Shown: positions 12,780 through 15,397 of the stretch, one piece after another | Position numbering within the stretch: the stretch's first letter is position 1 | Layout of the letters: each line of letters begins with the position of its first letter | Assembly: GCA_007131745.1 (NCBI GenBank) | Contig: SLPX01000392.1 | Coordinates: forward strand, 1 to 15,397 | Source: Myxococcales bacterium | Lineage (GTDB): Bacteria; Myxococcota; Polyangia; HGW-17; SLPX01 | Reading direction: 5' to 3' | DNA length: 15,397 bases | Notes under the pieces: generated by a model | The model's database searches: none | Told to the model about the DNA's origin: nothing | The model's input: the letters and a program-made list of their open reading frames with translations, nothing else | Program-made: the position numbers and the translations under genes

Positions 12780-15397
12780 TCACAAACGTCCAACTTTTAA
12801 AACTCTTTGCCTCTTCCCACTTTTCAAGGCGAGAAGGCCGAAGAGAAGTGCAAGAAGGAGAATCCCGGGCAAGGTGTTGCCGGGTCGGGGGGTGATCGAA
12901 GCGGCAGAGCGGCAGGAGCATCCTCCTCCTCCTCCGGCTTTTATCTCGGTGCCTCCATCGCCGACGCCCGCATCGGTGTGTTCTTCTCTTTCGACAACTT
13001 CGATCTGAGTCAGGGTGGATGAAGTCATTCCGCCGGAATCGATGACTTGAACTTTCATGGTTATTGTTTCAATTGCATTATACACCACGGTCCTGGGTTC
13101 GGATACAGGGTGGGGACCGTGATCCCATGTGCCGTTATAGTCATCGTCCCAGCGAAGTTGAAGGTTTTCAACCTCGTCTTCCGCGTCGCTTACCGTTGGA
13201 AGCAGGGCGGTTTCTTCGTAGATATAGACCCTTTGCGGTGGAAACTCGATGGAGGGAGGGGTGTTTGGCGCGGGGGTTTGTTGGTATAGGGTTTCGTAAA
13301 CCCTGAGTTTTCCAGCACCCCATATTTCTTCCACGGTGTGATCATTGTCGCCCGTGACGTCTTCATCCACGAGAGCGCCCGCCCAAAGGCGATCCCTAAT
13401 CTCCTCTCCGGTGAGATCCGGTTCAAGCTGTTTCAGCAATGCTACCGTGCCCGCCACGTGCGGTCCCGCTCCCGATGTGCCCCCGAAAACCATGTAGGCC
13501 CCGTGCTTGATGTCGATTCCGTAAAAACTCATTCGGTTGATCGGCGTGAGCGGGTTGTCGGGCGCGGCGATGTCCATGATCGGCTCTCCGTCGATTCTTA
13601 CGCCCCGGCCGGAGTATCCCCTGATTTGTCCGGATGATTCTCCTCCATAAGGATGATAGGGAGGAGAATCGTGCCCGGTGTACGCGCCCACTGTGATGGC
13701 GCTGTCGGCCGTGGCCGGGAAGCATACCAGGTGTTTCTCTGAAGTGTAGAGCGGGAAGTGAGCTCCCTGGCCCCACGAACTTACATTGTCCATGACGAAA
13801 CCTGAAAGGTGGATCGACGGGTCATCCAGAGTTGCCGTGATGTCGTCTTCAACCGTAAGGATCCACTCTCCGTTTTGAATGGGGTGGTAATCCCATCCGT
13901 CCCAGCCCGCGATGATCATATCGAACATAGCGGTTCCCCTGGATGAGTCGTCCCTGTATGCATGAACCATGGTTGTTCCGTCGGCCAACGTAACATAGTC
14001 GCCGTCCGTGCCCAGTGGAACCGTTTCTCCACCGGGAGTTTTGAGAGTGAATGCAATGTTTCGATCCGTCCGGCGCCAGTGAAAAGTCAATGCAAGGTAA
14101 GAATAGGCTTCCTGGTAAGGTGAATTCGGAGGGACGATCAATGGGATGTCGGTTGAAAATCGAGCAGGCAGTTCCACGTGCATATGCTTTTTGGATCCTC
14201 CGAGGTTTCCCGCTGGATTTACCTGAGCGATGCCCTGTGCTGAAACCTGGTCCATGGCTGCTTCCTGGTTGGTGGAGCCGTCCAGATGCGTTCCCGTCCA
14301 GGGTGCGTATTCGTGCAGGATCAGGTCAGCGCCTTCCTGCACGGCCCAATAAAACAAGGTCGAAGTCGATAGATAAGGGTCCAGACCAAATGCGCCCATC
14401 AAGACCTCGGCATCCGGCGCGATCCCGGTGAGCGAGGTAAGGCCGGGGGTGCCGCCTACAAGAATGCCGGCGACTCCGGTTCCGTGTGAAGACCAACTGT
14501 CTACCGGTATGTCCAGGAGGTTTTCCCCGCGGCGGTACTCGGTGGTGCCGTCGAACATGGCTCTGATCTTCGATGTGCCCAGCATAATGAGCTTTTCACC
14601 GGGATCCAGTTTGCCGTTTCCGTTCACGTCGTCTATCAGAAAAATGGGTTCTCCCCCGGAAGGATCATTGTCGGTGAACCCGGCGGCTGTTCCGAAGTCT
14701 CGTCGACCGTTTTCGTTCAGATCCGCGTATATGAAATCCCAGCCGATGTCGAAAACTCCGTTGTCCGAATTCAAGATGGGTTCATAGGTTACGTACAAAC
14801 CCCATGCCTCTCCATCAAAGAACTGCAGGGTTTCACCGGGATCCGCGATGCCGTTTCCATTCAGATCCACCGCGTCGATTCCGAAATCCAGTTCTCCGGT
14901 TCCGCTCACGTCGATCCAGTCGTAATATCCCCCGTCTGCCTTGAAAAAATGGGGATGGGTCGGATCGATGGGAGAGTCAATGTCCGCGATCACCACGCCG
15001 TGACCGGTGACCGAGACGTTATCTCCGGAAAAATTCCTCCACGCGTCCACTGCTCCGATTTCCGCGGCGGTGTAATCCAGCGGCGGTTTAACCGGTGGGG
15101 CCATGTCCAGCTCGACCCGGCGCACAAAGGGAAGGTCGTTCAGGATCTCGAGACCTCCCTCTGTGACCAGCACTGTCACGATAGAGCCGGTTCTGACAGG
15201 ATTTCGATTCAAGATTCTGATTTTCAAATCCTCGTTTTCAGCTCTTCTGAGGTTTTCCAGGTCGCTTTCACGGGAGAGTTTAACGGTAGCGGTCACGCGA
15301 TCCGTTTTGAGCGCCGCCTGGATTCCACCCGGAATACGGCGGCCCCGAAAAGCCCTGTACGCGGGAACATTGAACCATCGATAAAGCTCAGGGGAAA
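12780..15397 (-). CDS. Subtilisin-like serine protease with MYXO-CTERM-like tail (N-terminus outside window)
   Basis: The frame is open to the right edge; the GTG at 15296 is only an internal codon, because sensible sequence (YRWFNVPAYRAFRGRRIPGG) continues upstream. Numbering from that GTG (838 residues): a propeptide-like end (38-65), catalytic Asp107 in ADIDSPIDPTHPHF, His271 in SSHGTGVAG, oxyanion Asn364 in PAGN and Ser608 in GGTSGAGPHVAG. Between Asp and His lies a roughly 160-residue insertion with three calcium-loop-like motifs: DLNGNGIADPGE (144), DLNENGRRDFG (192) and DVNGNGKLDPGE (223). Between His and Ser a beta-rich, P-domain-like segment (about 370-505) is inserted. A PKD-like domain (about 677-769) and a Gly-rich stretch lead to CSC (793-795), a hydrophobic helix (809-824) and a basic end: a MYXO-CTERM-like surface-sorting signal. 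An exported, surface-anchored protease is inferred; its substrate is unknown. Confidence 0.9.
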   Translation of the reverse strand, partial: SPELYRWFNVPAYRAFRGRRIPGGIQAALKTDRVTATVKLSRESDLENLRRAENEDLKIRILNRNPVRTGSIVTVLVTEGGLEILNDLPFVRRVELDMAPPVKPPLDYTAAEIGAVDAWRNFSGDNVSVTGHGVVIADIDSPIDPTHPHFFKADGGYYDWIDVSGTGELDFGIDAVDLNGNGIADPGETLQFFDGEAWGLYVTYEPILNSDNGVFDIGWDFIYADLNENGRRDFGTAAGFTDNDPSGGEPIFLIDDVNGNGKLDPGEKLIMLGTSKIRAMFDGTTEYRRGENLLDIPVDSWSSHGTGVAGILVGGTPGLTSLTGIAPDAEVLMGAFGLDPYLSTSTLFYWAVQEGADLILHEYAPWTGTHLDGSTNQEAAMDQVSAQGIAQVNPAGNLGGSKKHMHVELPARFSTDIPLIVPPNSPYQEAYSYLALTFHWRRTDRNIAFTLKTPGGETVPLGTDGDYVTLADGTTMVHAYRDDSSRGTAMFDMIIAGWDGWDYHPIQNGEWILTVEDDITATLDDPSIHLSGFVMDNVSSWGQGAHFPLYTSEKHLVCFPATADSAITVGAYTGHDSPPYHPYGGESSGQIRGYSGRGVRIDGEPIMDIAAPDNPLTPINRMSFYGIDIKHGAYMVFGGTSGAGPHVAGTVALLKQLEPDLTGEEIRDRLWAGALVDEDVTGDNDHTVEEIWGAGKLRVYETLYQQTPAPNTPPSIEFPPQRVYIYEETALLPTVSDAEDEVENLQLRWDDDYNGTWDHGPHPVSEPRTVVYNAIETITMKVQVIDSGGMTSSTLTQIEVVEREEHTDAGVGDGGTEIKAGGGGGCSCRSAASITPRPGNTLPGILLLALLFGLLALKSGKRQRVLKVGRL

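Noticed and set aside
12748..13008. Plus-strand frame preceded by GGAGGA
   Set aside because: The GGAGG is only one base from the ATG, and the frame lies almost wholly over the well-supported C-terminus of the subtilase.

Overview
The window looks like chromosomal DNA from a deltaproteobacterial lineage in the broad sense (Myxococcota, Desulfobacterota or relatives). Three things point there: a lipoprotein built from 'Myxococcus cysteine-rich' (DUF4215-type) repeats, a subtilase ending in a MYXO-CTERM-like Cys/transmembrane/basic tail, and an adenylate kinase with a four-cysteine, probably zinc-binding, lid. Almost all coding capacity is on the minus strand. The exceptions are adk and a gene fragment at the left edge. 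No rRNA, tRNA, CRISPR array, insertion sequence or phage gene was seen.

Left part (1-1850): the last 26 codons of a RelE/ParE-like toxin gene (plus strand) face a compact minus-strand pair. The pair is an OLD/AAA-type ATPase (764-1741) and, overlapping it by ATGA, a small TOPRIM-like DUF4276-type protein (153-767). A good extended -10 promoter lies just upstream of the ATPase and argues for an internal ATG as its start. This resembles a split version of the ATPase-TOPRIM nucleases used in phage defence, and it is the best candidate for a little-described system here.

Middle (1853-4048): a rhomboid intramembrane protease with an N-terminal zinc ribbon and a C-terminal soluble tail is divergent from adk. 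The adk stop codon abuts the stop codon of the next, convergent, operon.

Efflux operon (10196 down to 4049, minus): a NodT-type outer-membrane factor, a periplasmic adaptor and an RND permease, tightly spaced or overlapping, together encode a complete tripartite pump. A very strong GC-rich hairpin lies inside the adaptor coding sequence.

Right part (10460-15397, minus): two large surface or exported proteins. The first is a lipoprotein with about nine Cys-rich repeats and a C-terminal formylglycine-generating-enzyme (FGE/SUMF1) fold domain that lacks the catalytic cysteines. The second is a subtilisin-like protease with large insertions, which runs off the right edge of the window, so its N-terminus is missing. 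All family assignments come from reading motifs in the translations; no database search was possible.
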